A stretch of DNA of 22,327 nucleotides from Penium margaritaceum. Taxonomy: Eukaryota; Streptophyta; Zygnematophyceae; Desmidiales; Peniaceae. A program made the position numbers and the translations under genes. The notes below the pieces were generated by a model. The model saw nothing but the letters and a program-made list of their open reading frames with translations. It had not been told where the DNA came from and did no database searches. Below are positions 7,289 through 18,148 of this stretch, piece after piece. Numbering within the stretch: position 1 is the stretch's first letter; each line of letters begins with the position of its first letter. The stretch spans positions 93,428-115,754 of the forward strand of contig SZWC01008572.1 in NCBI GenBank assembly GCA_023375785.1, given 5' to 3'.

Positions 7289-9046
7289 TCTTTACCTACC
7301 TGTTTGGAGGGGGGCAGGCAACATCGGAGCCGGAGATCCCCCCCTCTCCAAAAGGGCAAAGTGTATTAGTGGAGTGTATATGATATGTGTATCTCACGGA
7401 CATGTGAAAAATACTCTAAGTGTATTGTACACTTAGTGTATTTTCAACATGTCTGTGAGATACACAGATCACACACCTCCCCAATACACTTTACCTGTTT
7501 GGGGGAGGGAGGAGCAACATGGGAGCCAGATACCCCCCCTCCAAAAGGGCAAAGTGTATTAGGGGAGTGTATATGATCTGTGTATCGCAAGGACATGTGA
7601 AAAATACACAAAGTGTATTATACACTTAGTGTATTTTCCACGTGTCCATGAGATACACAGATCATAGACACTCCTCCAATACACTTTGCCTGTTTGGAGG
7701 GGGGGTCAACATGGGAACTGGATATCCCCACCCCTCAAAAGAGCAGAGTGTATTAGGGGAGTGTATATGATCTGTGTATCTCACAGACATGTAAAAAATA
7801 CACTAAGTGTATTATACACTTAATGTATTTTTCACATGTCCGTCAGATACACATTTCATATACACTCCCCCAATACACTTTACCTGTTTGGAGGGGGGGC
7901 AACATGGGAGCGGGAGATCCTCCCCCCCAAAAAAGGGAAAAGTGTATTAGGGGAGTGTATATGATCTTTGTATCTCACGGACATGTGAAAAATAAACCAA
8001 GTGCATTATACAAAGTGTATTTTCCACGTGTCCATGAGATACACAGATCATAGACATTCTTCCAATACACTTTACCTGTTTGGAGGGGGGGGGCAACATG
8101 GGAGCTGGATATCCCCCCCCTCAAAGAGGCAGAGTGTATTAGGGGAGTGTATATGATTAGTGTATCTCACGGACACGTGAAAAATACACTAAGTCTATTG
8201 TACACTTAGTGTGTTTTTCACATGTTCGTGAGATACATAGATCATATACACTCCCCCAATACACTTTACCTGTTTGGAGGGGGGGACCAACATGGGAGCT
8301 GGATATCCCCCCCGTCCTCAAAAGGGCAGAGTGTATTAGGGGAGTGTATATGATCTGTGTATCTCACGGACATGTGAAAAATACACCAAGTGTATTATAC
8401 ACTTAGTGTATTTTCCACATGTCCATGAGATACACAAATCATAGACACTCCTCCAATACACTTTGCCTGTTTGGGGGGGGGGGCAACATGGGAGCTGGAT
8501 ATCTCCCCCCCTCATAGGGGCAGAGTGTATTAGGGGAGTTTATATGGTCTGTGTATCTCACGGACATGTGAAAAATACACTAAGTGTATTATACACTTAG
8601 TGTATTTTTTACATGTCCGTGAGATACACAGATCATATACACTCCCCCAATATACTTTACCTGTTTGGAGGGGGGGTGCAACATGGGAGCGGGAGATCCT
8701 CCCCCCCCTAAAAAGGGAAAAGTGTATTAGGGGAGTGTATATGATTCGTGTATCTCACGGACATGTGAAAAATACACCAATTGTATTATAAACTTGGTGT
8801 ATTTTCCACATGTCCACGAGATACATAGGTCATAGACACTCATCCAATACACTTTGCCTGTTTTGGAGGGGGGAGGGGCAACATGGGAGCTGGATATCCA
8901 CACCCCCTAAAAAAGGGCAGAGTGTATTAGGGGAGTGTATATGATCTGTGTATTTCACGGACATGTAAAAAATACACTAAGTGTATTGTACACTTCATGT
9001 ATTTTCTACATATCCATACGATACACAGATCATAGACACTCCTTTT
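7289..9046. repeat. tandem satellite array, nine ~195-bp palindromic monomers
   Basis: The landmark CCTGTTT begins units at 7299, 7494, 7689, 7883, 8075, 8269, 8466, 8660 and 8857 (spacing 195, 195, 194, 192, 194, 197, 194, 197). Each monomer is a ~60-bp linker with a G-run, a short core (CAACATGGGAGCTGGATATC in several units) and a C-run, followed by a ~133-bp inverted repeat with ~66-bp arms (for example 8524-8656). Arms read AGTGTATTAGGGGAGTGTA, then TCTCACGGACATGTG, and meet at AAGTGTATTATACACTTAG-type centres. Junction variants alternate (CATAGACAC at units 3, 5, 7, 9 against CATATACAC at 4, 6, 8), showing a dimeric higher-order period of about 386-391 bp. Short ORFs across the array repeat the same translation and are not genes. 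It may derive from a tandemly amplified MITE. Confidence 0.92.
8524..8656. repeat. representative monomer palindrome of the satellite
   Basis: The two ~66-bp arms differ at only a handful of positions and meet with almost no loop. The same structure occurs in every monomer, so the array could form regularly spaced cruciforms or hairpin RNAs if transcribed. Confidence 0.85.
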
Positions 9047-9961
9047 AAGTACAAATGTACGTCTGTGTAACCAAACTGTAAATTGAGTCATGGAAAAAGA
9101 AAGCATGGTACTTGTTGAGTGTTTAAAACTTAATTACAAGCCTTCCAAGAATGTTCGCATGTTAAATCATACAAGTACATTCTTAGATGTGTAAACATAC
9201 GTAGTAAGGAAAATTGTGATGTAACTTCCACGAAGGTACCATGAAATTTCTAGAGGCATACATGTGACATGTACACTGTATGAAGAGTGTAGTTTTTAGA
9301 GGCGATTAACCATAAATGAAATATATTACAATTAAACTCGTGCTCCTTGCTTATGCATTCCTAATCCAATTTATAGAATACGATTTGGTTATATTTCTTC
9401 CTGAATTACGCAATAAACCACCACCACCTTGCTCACAAAATGCTTTGCGCATAATGAAGGCAACCCTGTGTATTACAAAATACTCGAATTTAGCTAACCA
9501 TGTGCAAGAAACATGGCATGAATTTCATCACTATTATGTGCAAGTCGATATTTCCTTACATTGTTTTCCATCTCCGGCCTATTCTCCATTGGAAAGGCAT
9601 GGTTTTTTTGCATGCATCCCCATCAATGTAAGAGTCAAAAGGCCCTTACTTTAGCTTGCAAGTAACATGAACCATGAGAATATAGAAAACAATTTTGAGA
9701 TATCCAAAAGGTAGTATCAATGAGATAATATTGTAGTTTTGGTAATCTTTGTGGTACTCCTTCAATAGTTGTAACGTGAAACGGCCATCAAACTAACAAA
9801 ATGCAATAATAAATACAACTTTTGAATAACTCCAAAACATTCCATGCATTATCCGGGCTCTTGATAAACCTCTGATAATTGGCCCTCATGAAGACGTGAA
9901 GAGCTGCTACAACTGAAATGGGCTTTACTATGTTCTACATTGATGCATCACTAACTCCAAT
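9047..9961. other. AT-rich intergenic DNA, unassigned ORF at 9316-9654
   Basis: The 112-codon plus-strand frame at 9316-9654 has a hydrophobic N-terminal stretch but no domain I recognise. Nothing else seen. Confidence 0.3.
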
Positions 9962-10348
9962 TTAGTCATCTACCATGACAATGCCAACAAGGCAAAATCT
10001 CTCTGGATCCCGAAACTCTTTAAGAACAGAGTTTTCTCTAGACAATAATGGCACATGACCTTCATTCATTAAAACTTGTGGATGATGTAGCATGCTTGTG
10101 TTGCACATACATGATAAGATAAGTGAAATTAATGCCCTACGTTGCAACCATACTTGGTCTCTCAAATAGACAATCGTCCGATGCTTGCAATGAAGTGGAC
10201 CAAGAACTTGGCTTTTACTTTTGGTATTCTTAGAAAATTTACTTATGAAAATGCCAATCATTTTTACACATGTCATATTCTTTATCATGTGCAACATGCA
10301 TAGTGATGATTTCAACTTATGGTGCTGGCGTGAAGCTAGGAAATTCAC
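9962..10348 (-). pseudogene. unassigned 128-codon frame, possibly a decayed transposon relic
   Basis: Open minus-strand frame whose reading can be continued past its stop (to about 9820) with further protein-like sequence, such as NIVKPISVV and SPDNAWNVLELF. The pattern loosely recalls the post-catalytic region of plant hAT-type transposases, but no diagnostic residue set is visible and I would not name it. No splice or promoter support. Chance in AT-rich DNA remains a good alternative. Confidence 0.2.
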
Positions 10349-10658
10349 AATATAGATGAAACATTACAACAATAGATATTTACAACCTTCAAATTCCCCT
10401 CCTGAGGCCATGCCCTTGCTTACACTTCCTAAAGATGAGTTTGAAACGAGGTTGAGCAAAATGATAATTTTACAGAGTATGGTTTTAGTCTAAATGAAAT
10501 TTCCTTTGTTGAGCGTGAAGAATTTGACATGAGAGGGAATGTATTTTTTACAAAATCCCACTCATACTAAGCGTATGCATGAGTTCCTTGGTGTTTTCTT
10601 TTATTTTCTTTCCCATCCTGTAGCGACGCATAAATGAAATGTTTGAAAATTTTATGCA

Positions 10659-11135
10659 ATGAATGAAATTGAATTTCGAATAATTATATTATGGAAATAT
10701 GTTTTACTCCTCGCTAATTTATCACAATTCTTAATTTACGTACGTACAAAACCTTCAATTCAATCATTTCATCAACCCCCTATTTTTGAAGGACCTCCGT
10801 GTGAACTTCATTTAATGTATTCATACTATTCTTTGCTTTCATTATTCATAGTTACTTTCACCCTTCGTTACATGTTCCACAAGGTTCCTAATAGAAATGG
10901 CACTAACGACTTATGTGAGATACAAATTGTTCATGCCATGTACAAAAGAATAAAGTGTTGGGTCAACACAAACCTTTCCCTGAGTCATCAATTTCTTTTA
11001 CGGTGGTTATGTACCCCTCACATAAGCTCTCGTCCATTTCCCATAATATATAATTGGGTGTTCAACCCTCATACGTTTCGATCCATACAACCTACTTTTG
11101 AAAGACAACTCCATTTTTTACCACTCATATCTTAA
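10659..11135 (+). other. unassigned 158-codon ORF
   Basis: The longest intact frame in the AT-rich part. It starts at an ATG and has a hydrophobic stretch near the N terminus (ILWKYVLLLANLSQFLIYV) and another near residues 55-70. No conserved family is recognised. AT-rich DNA yields such frames fairly rarely, but there is no codon, homology or context support, so this is not called as a gene. Confidence 0.2.
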
Positions 11136-12200
11136 TCAACCTCTATCTTTGAATACCTTGTTTTGAAATTTTTAACGTATGAAGTATCACATGGAAAGAA
11201 TGAGCCCATGTGTAGTTCATTTTCATTAATTTCTTGCCAAAGTGAGGATATACACACGCATAAACGCTTCTAACACATGTATTCTCATTCATTTGAACAA
11301 TAAAAATACTATTTACTACCGTTTAAATACATCTGGTTCCATATTCATTTGCTCCCAAATGCATTTGAGTCTACACTTTCCTCACTCACAACTACACACT
11401 TGTACCTTTAACAGGATGGTGTACAGAAATCTCAAATGAGAAGGAGCTCATGACTGGTAATGTTGGAAGGTCCAATGACACAAGAAGAGCCTTTTCTAAT
11501 ACTGTTGGTTGAAAAAACGAAGCAATGGGTATACCTCTTTTCACTGTACCCACCACTACTCACACATATTCACGTTGAGAGGTGTAGAAATGGGTCCTTT
11601 GGTGTGCGCTATTCTAGATGATGTTGTTTCTTTTAGTGTGCATGATGCATTCCATAAAACAATTGCACCATGGTGTAGCGACCTGCACCATGGTGCTTTT
11701 TAGAGTATTATCCACCATGCTCTTCAAGATACCATAACTCAAGTAAAAGCATGGTTCCGACCATCACCATGGTGATACAAGATTTTTGGTATGATCCAGC
11801 TAAACAAGCATCAACTTCTTCCTTTACGAACCTTTGTAAAGTTTTACAACCATTCTAGTTGGTAACTAGTACCTGATCTCGTACATAAAATCCATGCGCA
11901 CCATGATTATTTTAGCAACATGATGTTATAACACCTACTCTCTCTTAAGAACCATGGTTCAATGAGTACCAAGGTGCAACTACTGTATTGGTTTGTATGC
12001 CACAACACCCATATCTCCAGTAGAGGCATCATAATCAGTGAACGCCACCAACCACGATGTAAAATAAGTTGTCACCTCATCTTCATCACGAACCAGGCAT
12101 AATTTCCCATGTAGTGTCGAGACTCAATTCTCAAGAGGGGACTTGGAAAGGGCACTGGAGGTGAGACTAGAGTGCTCCATACACATGTTGAAGTCATCCT
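11136..12200. other. AT-rich DNA with CCATGG-centred palindromes; expected place of the missing copia 3' LTR
   Basis: No gene identified. Short palindromes centred on CCATGG occur at 11666-11675, 11685-11696, 11763-11776 and 11949-11960. If the copia element were complete, its second LTR would lie here, but I find no stretch matching the LTR at 17466-18148. A minus-strand reading near 11990-12110 (for example SWLVAFTDYDAST) looks protein-like but is unassigned. Confidence 0.35.
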
Positions 12201-12216
12201 TCATGATGTTTTTTAT

Positions 12217-12869
12217 TTAAACTTCTGTTGCTTGCTTGGTTCCTATCACATGCACAAGTTCAATCGTGTTGACTTTGACTTTTGAACGAATTAAATGCCC
12301 ACAAGTTTTGATTTTATTTGTCCAACCTTGGAACTTTGTCAAGTTTGTAAGGTCAATCGTAGACTTGAGCCTCGTTGTTGGTTGTGCTTGAGGAAAATAG
12401 ATGTCCTCCAAGAGGTTGCAAATATATGTGACCTCTTGTGTAGCTGCAATGGCTGCCACCCATTAAGCTTTTTCAGAGCTGAGTAAGCAAAGGTTTTGTT
12501 GCTTGCTAAACCTGGACACTACTGCTCCACCTAGCAAGCACATAAAATTTGTTGTAATTCGATGGTCTTCCTATGTGTCCCCAAAATTGGCGTTGACACA
12601 GCACTTGAGGTCGAGGTTTTTTGTCATCCCAAAGAGTAAACTTGCATCCCCTATTTTTTTGAGATAGCCCATAGCTATGTTCATCTCTTTGCACGCTCCA
12701 TCGGTACACGTCTCGTTGCCACATGCAAAGCTTCTTACGGCAAACTGCAAATCCTACTGTGTGCAACTTGTTACATAGATCAACGAGCTGAGTTTGCCAT
12801 GATGGTTGGTCTTCCTCCAACCCCTATGTCCCTAATGTGTCAACTGCTTTTGTAACAAAGGAGTTGGCA
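12217..12869 (-). pseudogene. copia RT connection and RNase H remnant
   Basis: Reads CTQ-stop-DLQFAVRS (family TRPDIxFAV), then MNIAMGYLKKIGDASLLFG (family KRVLRYLKGTxxYGLLF), NLDLKCCVNANFGDT (first catalytic Asp replaced by Asn), TTNFMCLLGGAVVSRFS and, after a stop, WVAAIAATQEVTYICNLLED (family AEYxALSxAxxExxWLxxLL). The C-terminal part 12459-12217 is open and ends VHVIGTKQATEV. At least three in-frame stops. Confidence 0.85.
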
Positions 12870-13605
12870 CTTGTCAATCAAGGATGTTAAACAGTTTGTA
12901 AACATTTTGAGTGTAGGTCTGCTGGCTCAAGCAAAGCGTATGTGCTTCACGGTCCCGTTCAATGTTCATGTCCAGGTAATACTCAAAGTTGGGCATGAGC
13001 GTCAAGTTGACTTCATGCACCATGGCGATTGATCTGGCGTTGATGAAATCTGCCAACAACCCGATGATGAAGAGGTCGTCAAAGTAAACTAGCACATAAT
13101 AATCTAGCATGGCCACGCCCTCGGTCGATGCAAAAGAGGTAGTCGTAGGCTGATAGCTCAAAGTCCCATACCAACTTCAAATCCAACTTACAGCTTCCTA
13201 TACCAAAGAATAGGGCTTTGCCTCAGTTCGTGGACACTCTTCACAAGCTTCCACACTCTACTAATCCCCTTCTTGTAGCCTTCACGTTCCTTTGTGTAAA
13301 TGGTCGTATCCATTTTTTTGTGCCAAACGGCATTCTTGACATCACACTACTGCACCTCGTAGTCCATTAGTACAACAACTGCAAGCATGATGAGAATGGT
13401 GGTGTAGCGGCTCAAGAAAGCATGGTCTCAAAAAAATCTTCTCCCTCAACTGTCGTGAACCCTTCTTCCATGAGGCGAGCCTTGACATTGTCAATGCTTC
13501 CATCAACTTATGTCTTAACGCAAAATACTCATTTCACTCCCGTTGGACGAGAGCAGGATGGAAGCTCCATGAGCTCCCAAGTTCCTTGATCCATGAGACT
13601 CTAAT
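12870..13605 (-). pseudogene. copia reverse transcriptase remnant
   Basis: N-terminal signature MDQGTWELMELP, then VFCVKT and VDGSIDNVKARLMEEGF (W-V-F-x-V-K, Y-KARLVA-GF in the family), followed by VWKLVKSVHELRQSPILWYR (family: KSLYGLKQSPR-WY). The catalytic box is LVYFDDLFIIG (13086-13075; YVDD in most copia elements), followed by NIERDREAHTLCLSQQTY. The 95-codon frame 13161-12874 is the cleanest piece; the rest needs several frame changes and contains stops. Confidence 0.9.
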
Positions 13606-13889
13606 ACTCTACCTCGAATGTTGTTCTCCATTTTGGAGCACAACATTTTGTAGGGCTTCTCTAAGCATTATTGGCTTAGGCCGTAGCGTGCTTGCTGAGA
13701 CAAGAGCAATGATGTGTGTTGTGGTAAAATCAGTAAGGCCTCTATTTCCTTTCACATAGAACAGGCGCTAAATGTGATGCTCACCTTTTGGTTCTCTTGC
13801 TCTTCTTCTTGCTACAACTATAGTCGAAAGAGGCCCATGAAATGCCCTAGATGGCCAACAGCTCCATTATGTGGTTTTTTCACTGGATA

Positions 13890-15010
13890 CGCACCATCTT
13901 ACACGCTCACACTCTTTATTTTGTCATGGGGTACTACGCGCGCCTCATGATGTGCAGTGATGCATTTGTAACACTAAGCGTGAAGGGCCACACCCGAGAC
14001 CACTCGTTCCTGATTCGCTTTACCCAGATCGAGAAGGGTGAGTGGCGTACTATTTGCCCCTGCCTCTAGCGTCTCCAAAAAGAAGTCGTAAAAAGTCCAA
14101 TGTAGAGAAGGCTCACTTGATTGCTTAGCCTTTTAAGCAGATTGTGTCATGTTCTTGAAAAATATGGCATCTCTGTGAGTGACGATGGAAGTCCACATCG
14201 TAGAACTCCTTCCCCTTCATGTTAGGGCTTTGATCATGGAAAGCACCCCATTTAGCTTTATGCGCAAGCTTTTGCCAAATTTCCTTTGAACATGTAGTAG
14301 TGTGATACACCGAAAGGTGCATATCATGGAGATGTTAGGCTTTTCATGATTCCACGCATGGAATTGTGCCATGCCTGGTAGTGAATGTGTGGCACACGGT
14401 TGCATACCCACAATGCTTCCTGTAGTACAAATGGCCTTCACGAGTTGACAAATTGTGCACCAAGCAGCATCTACTTTAGTGTCTCTTGCATTGTTCGGTT
14501 TTCTCTCTCTGCTGTGAAGTTTTACTATGGTGTTTATGGCGAAGGAAACTCTTGCACGATGCCAATATCCACTAGCTCGGTTGCAAATTCTGTACTAGTG
14601 TACTCGCCAACACAATTTGAGCGTAGAACCTATACGTTTTGTCGCTTTGTCTTTGGGCCATCGCAAACCACATGAAGGCACATGGTGGTGCTTCGTCCCT
14701 CATGCAAAGTGGATAGCTCCACACCATCCTTGTAATATCTTCAATGAAGAGCATAATATAAGGATGTACTCCGTAGAGTATGGTCATTAGTAGAGGCCCA
14801 CAAACGTGAGTGTGGACCAGTTTAAGCTTTTACCTGGCATGACACTTCGTAGCCAAAGGAAACAGCTATCAAGGTAGTTTAACCCATATACAGTCTTCAC
14901 AAGGTTCTCTTATTTCCTTGTAAACGTTCTCTTTGAGACTAAGACTGATGACTAGCTGGTTCTCGTGCATCGTCTATAAGGTCTGGTTGCTAATGTAGCA
15001 AAGCCGTTTG
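13890..15010 (-). pseudogene. copia integrase remnant
   Basis: Head region: LCYISNQTL...MHENQLV then CEDC near 14900, the second half of the HHCC finger with its His residues degraded. Core: LVHTHVCGP and YIMLFIEDITRMVW (first and second acidic region), then LRSNCVGEYTSTEFATEL (14626 downward), where the family has RSDNGGE; the second catalytic Asp is changed to Asn. Then AERENRTMQETLK carries the final Glu. Downstream HEKPNIS and the following residues match the GKKPNISHLRVFG region. Several stops and frame shifts are present. Confidence 0.85.
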
Positions 15011-15069
15011 TGCTACAAATTGATGTCTACGCAAGTCATCTGGTAGAGACTTGTTATTGTGAAGGGCGT

Positions 15070-15445
15070 ATCTAGCCCTATTGTTGGATCTGGTGCTAAA
15101 ATGTCGAGCTTTATCATGCCTTACGGAAGAAGACAACCTTCGGTGAAGGTCTTGCCTTCACGACTCTTCAAGGTTACATGTTGTCCGTCGCTAAGAATCA
15201 ACCATCCCTATCCATCACCTGCACGAGTAAGGTGAGATTCACCGTGATCTTAGGTATCTACAACATTTCATTGAACTTGACTTGGGTACCATCATACTCT
15301 GTCACAGTCATTTTTTCTTTCCTTGAACTAGGAACACGTCACTTTTTGGGCACCGTGATGAGTCTTTGATGTAGGATTCTACCTCGTGAACAGAGGCCTT
15401 TTCATGGGTGATGCGTGAATTGCACCCACTTTCAATATACCACAC
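15070..15445 (-). pseudogene. copia aspartic protease remnant
   Basis: The active-site region reads WYIESGCNSRITHEKA at 15442 downward, against the family pattern W-x-D-S-G-(A/C)-(T/S)-x-H-(M/I)-(T/S); the catalytic Asp is replaced by Glu. Further on, YDGTQVKFNEML and IPKITVNL match the usual region before the zinc-binding integrase head. Stops break the frame. Confidence 0.7.
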
Positions 15446-15559
15446 ATAGGTGGAGCAGAACGACTCATCACTCTGCTTCAATGAAAGTTAGAAAACCCAC
15501 CGTGTGTAGTCAAACTACTTCCCTTTCCCTCCATCCTACTTCTTGGCCTCTTTGTTCTC

Positions 15560-17292
15560 AACTTTTACCGCTCGCTTCTTTTCGCTTCCGAATTTCCTTC
15601 GTCCCCTAGTTTTTCCCTAATGCCTTTACTTTATAAGATGCTTGTTGTCTTGACTGTTGTTCTTCCCACAACCTCTTTCTGTAATCTTGCTTCATGTGTC
15701 CAACCTTCTTTAAATAATGGCACTTGAGTGTAGAACGTGACATTGCATTCTTGTTACGCATACTACAAATGCCAGCGTTTGGTCGAAAGTGGGCGCATGA
15801 TTGGGTGGACAAAACATTCCTCGTCGACTGGCTGTTGGGTGAGGTTTGAGCAGTGGACACTTAAGTGCTCACACCTTGGTGAGTCCCATTGCTGAGGATT
15901 ATCTTCTTTTATATTCTCTGTTGTAATTCACCTTGCTCCATCATAAGAATGTTGCAAACGTATGTTTTTGCAAGTTTTGCTTCATGCTTGAATTTCAGTA
16001 CCTTCCTAACATCGTCTCAATTCCCCATCAATATGTTGAGGAGAAACATCACGAACAAAGATTATGAGACCGAAGCCTTTGTCACTACAGGCTTGTCACA
16101 AAGTGACATCACTTTTTTTTTGTAGGACTTGATTTTGTCGAATCCTTAAGGTTGATGTGCGAAAGTTTAATAAATAGGTGGGATTTAAAGGTAATGTGAC
16201 CGGACATATGGGTCCTTAGCATGCAGAACAAGGCCAGGCGAGTTGGCTCAGTAGTCTTCTTGTACATCTGTGTGGCCTGTTGGATGCGAGGAGTTAGATG
16301 GCCATCCACCACCATGAAAGCAGCTTGGGTAAAGTATATGAACTCTACGACCACAGTTTACATCAACCGTATTAGCACAAGTGTGTAGTACCCATTATAA
16401 GCTTCTTGCTGTCATGAATCTGGGCAACTTGCTTGAACTTTTGTGCCCAATATAGGAAATTCTCAACATCGGATTTGACAATCTTGATAGTGTGTAGATG
16501 TAGTGATGTTGCGGCTTGAGGCACACCATCGTATAGGCCTTGATACACTTTGGCTAATGTTGTTGCATGTGGGACTAGAACAAAGCCTTGTGCCACCAGC
16601 TGTGGCCAATGTGATGGTAGTGTTACTTCTGTATAAACTAGTGTTGCTTGTGTGACAAAGGGTTACGGCCCTTTATCTTGGTACAAGAGCTAGCAATGTG
16701 CCACGGGTGGCACAATCAAACTAGGTTGTGGCTATTGAGCCACAAACGGCTGTGGTATGCCTCCTTGTGAAGCTACTGCCGGCTCCAGTTGTGGAGGGAT
16801 GGCAGGTTGCACGACTCGGGGAGGGCTTGCTCGAGGAAGTTATGCAGATGATGCTTATGAACATTATTGACACAGTATCTGCTGCTATTTTTACTGTCGG
16901 TTCGAAAGTTATTGTTATTGAAGCTGATGTTGCTTAGACCATGCCAGCTGCAGCTGAAGTTGTGTAATTTGGGCCACTTGAGTCGCATGTGATGGTTGTA
17001 GCTATTGCGTCTCTGATGCTTGAGCTGCATGGGTCAGCTTCTCTTCATCACAAAGGAGCTCTTAAGCGGCATTCTCCTACCTTAGCACCTCCCATTTTTG
17101 CTCCGCGCTTGGAGTGCTCTGGCTTCTTGTTGCATCATGTGTTATGCCTCCTCAACCAACCGTTGTGCTTTTGCGAATTGGCATTGCCCAATGTCTGCAA
17201 GATGGTGTCTCTGCTCTTCGCCCATGCGCATGCATTCAAAGTGATTGATCATCAAGTGTAGGAGAATCTGACTATGCATTTTCCTCCTCCAT
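15560..17292 (-). pseudogene. copia gag remnant with degenerate zinc knuckle
   Basis: Starts at a likely ATG (17292-17290, MEEEN) about 160 nt after the primer site and is interrupted by many stops. The N-terminal half is Gln/Pro-rich. A middle segment (16596-16372) is open and includes FLYWAQKFKQVAQIHDSKKL. The nucleocapsid motif lies at 15722-15672: CHYLKKVGHMKQDYRKR, a CX2CX4HX4C knuckle in which the second and last Cys are replaced (Leu and Tyr). Gag would form the virus-like particle; this copy cannot. Boundaries are approximate. Confidence 0.65.
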
Positions 17293-17453
17293 GTTGCTAG
17301 TACTTCTGTGTAAATGAAACACTACTTATGCACATGAAGTGACATCACCTTCGTCCCTAACTTAGCACTTGTACAAGGCTGGTGGAGAACGTCTCCACCA
17401 CTAACGTAGTCTACAACTACTACTTTTACAAACTACTAAGAGCACCACGTAGA

Positions 17454-17465
17454 GCTCCGATACCA
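17454..17465 (-). other. primer binding site (initiator Met tRNA type)
   Basis: TGGTATCGGAGC on the minus strand, one base away from the TGGTATCAGAGC standard of plant copia elements, abutting the LTR end with no gap. Confidence 0.8.
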
Positions 17466-18148
17466 TGTTGGTTTACTTAGACATGTAGCAAGGGCCAGGA
17501 CCATTGCTTCTAACATCTTAAGGTGAAGAATAGTGCAGCTTGTACAATATCAGGAGTAAGAACTAGAAACATCTTGGATGGGAGAACTGGAATCTAGTTC
17601 TATACAAAGTAAAACTATAGTACATGAAATCATAGGCAACCTAGTCTAGCACAACTCCTGGCACACTGAAGGGCAATGCCTTGCTAGGCCGTGTGGGCTA
17701 TCGTTGAAAGGGTCTTGGTGCAATCTCCAGGTTGAGTGGCCTCCAAGGAAGCCTCCACCTAGGATGGCAGGCCTTGCCGGGCTTATAAGGGCCTTGGAGG
17801 GGTCTCCGGCAGAGTCTTGGTCTAAGCCCAAGAGTCATAGGCATGAGCAGAGCTGAGTGCTTACGCAATGCTAGGATAGATTTAACTAAGAGGAGCTCTA
17901 CCTTTTATACCTATAGATGTGGCAAGTTGAAAACCTAAAGGAGAAGATTCCTTCATATGGTTAAGGTTGAATTCCTCTTGGGGAAGCTTCTTATAGTTCA
18001 GAGTTATAACTAGCATCTCTACAACCCTAAAGGGAAGCTACCTTCTTGAGGAAAATTTGTTAAGTGTTCAAATGAAGCTTCACAAAGAGGGTACTTAGTA
18101 TTCAGGCTTTCCTCTTTTGATCGTTAATCTTGTCATACTGCTACAACA
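17466..18148 (-). repeat. copia 5' LTR
   Basis: On the minus strand it starts TGTTGTAGCAGTATG and ends CCAACA, giving TGTTG...CAACA ends, directly followed by the primer binding site. The inner boundary is strong. The outer boundary at 18148 is a choice: GC content stays raised to about 18423, where another TGTAG-type start occurs, so the LTR could be longer. Confidence 0.55.
17901..17909 (-). promoter_or_regulatory. TATA box in the copia LTR
   Basis: TATAAAAGG on the minus strand, about 435 nt before the end of the LTR, the expected place for the U3/R promoter of the retrotransposon. Confidence 0.5.

Larger units (their letters stand above)
12217..18148 (-). mobile_element. degenerate Ty1/copia LTR retrotransposon
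   Basis: Minus-strand element with the diagnostic copia order: LTR (18148-17466), primer binding site, gag, protease, integrase, reverse transcriptase, RNase H. Every coding domain is recognisable but broken by stop codons and frame changes, so the copy is old and inactive. The left (3') boundary is uncertain because no matching 3' LTR is found; coding similarity ends at about 12217. The integrase-before-RT order separates it from Ty3/gypsy. Confidence 0.88.

Noticed and set aside
7385..8791. Series of similar 63-76 codon ORFs
   Set aside because: They recur once per satellite unit or two and arise from the palindromic arms; no codon constraint is visible.
12006..12020. Candidate start of a copia 3' LTR (TGTTGTGGCATAC on the minus strand, preceded by purine-rich GGAGATATGGG)
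   Set aside because: It resembles the first ~12 bases of the 5' LTR, but similarity stops at once, so it is probably chance.
16728..17261. Plus-strand ORFs over the copia gag region
   Set aside because: They are antisense to the Gln-rich gag remnant and show no family features.
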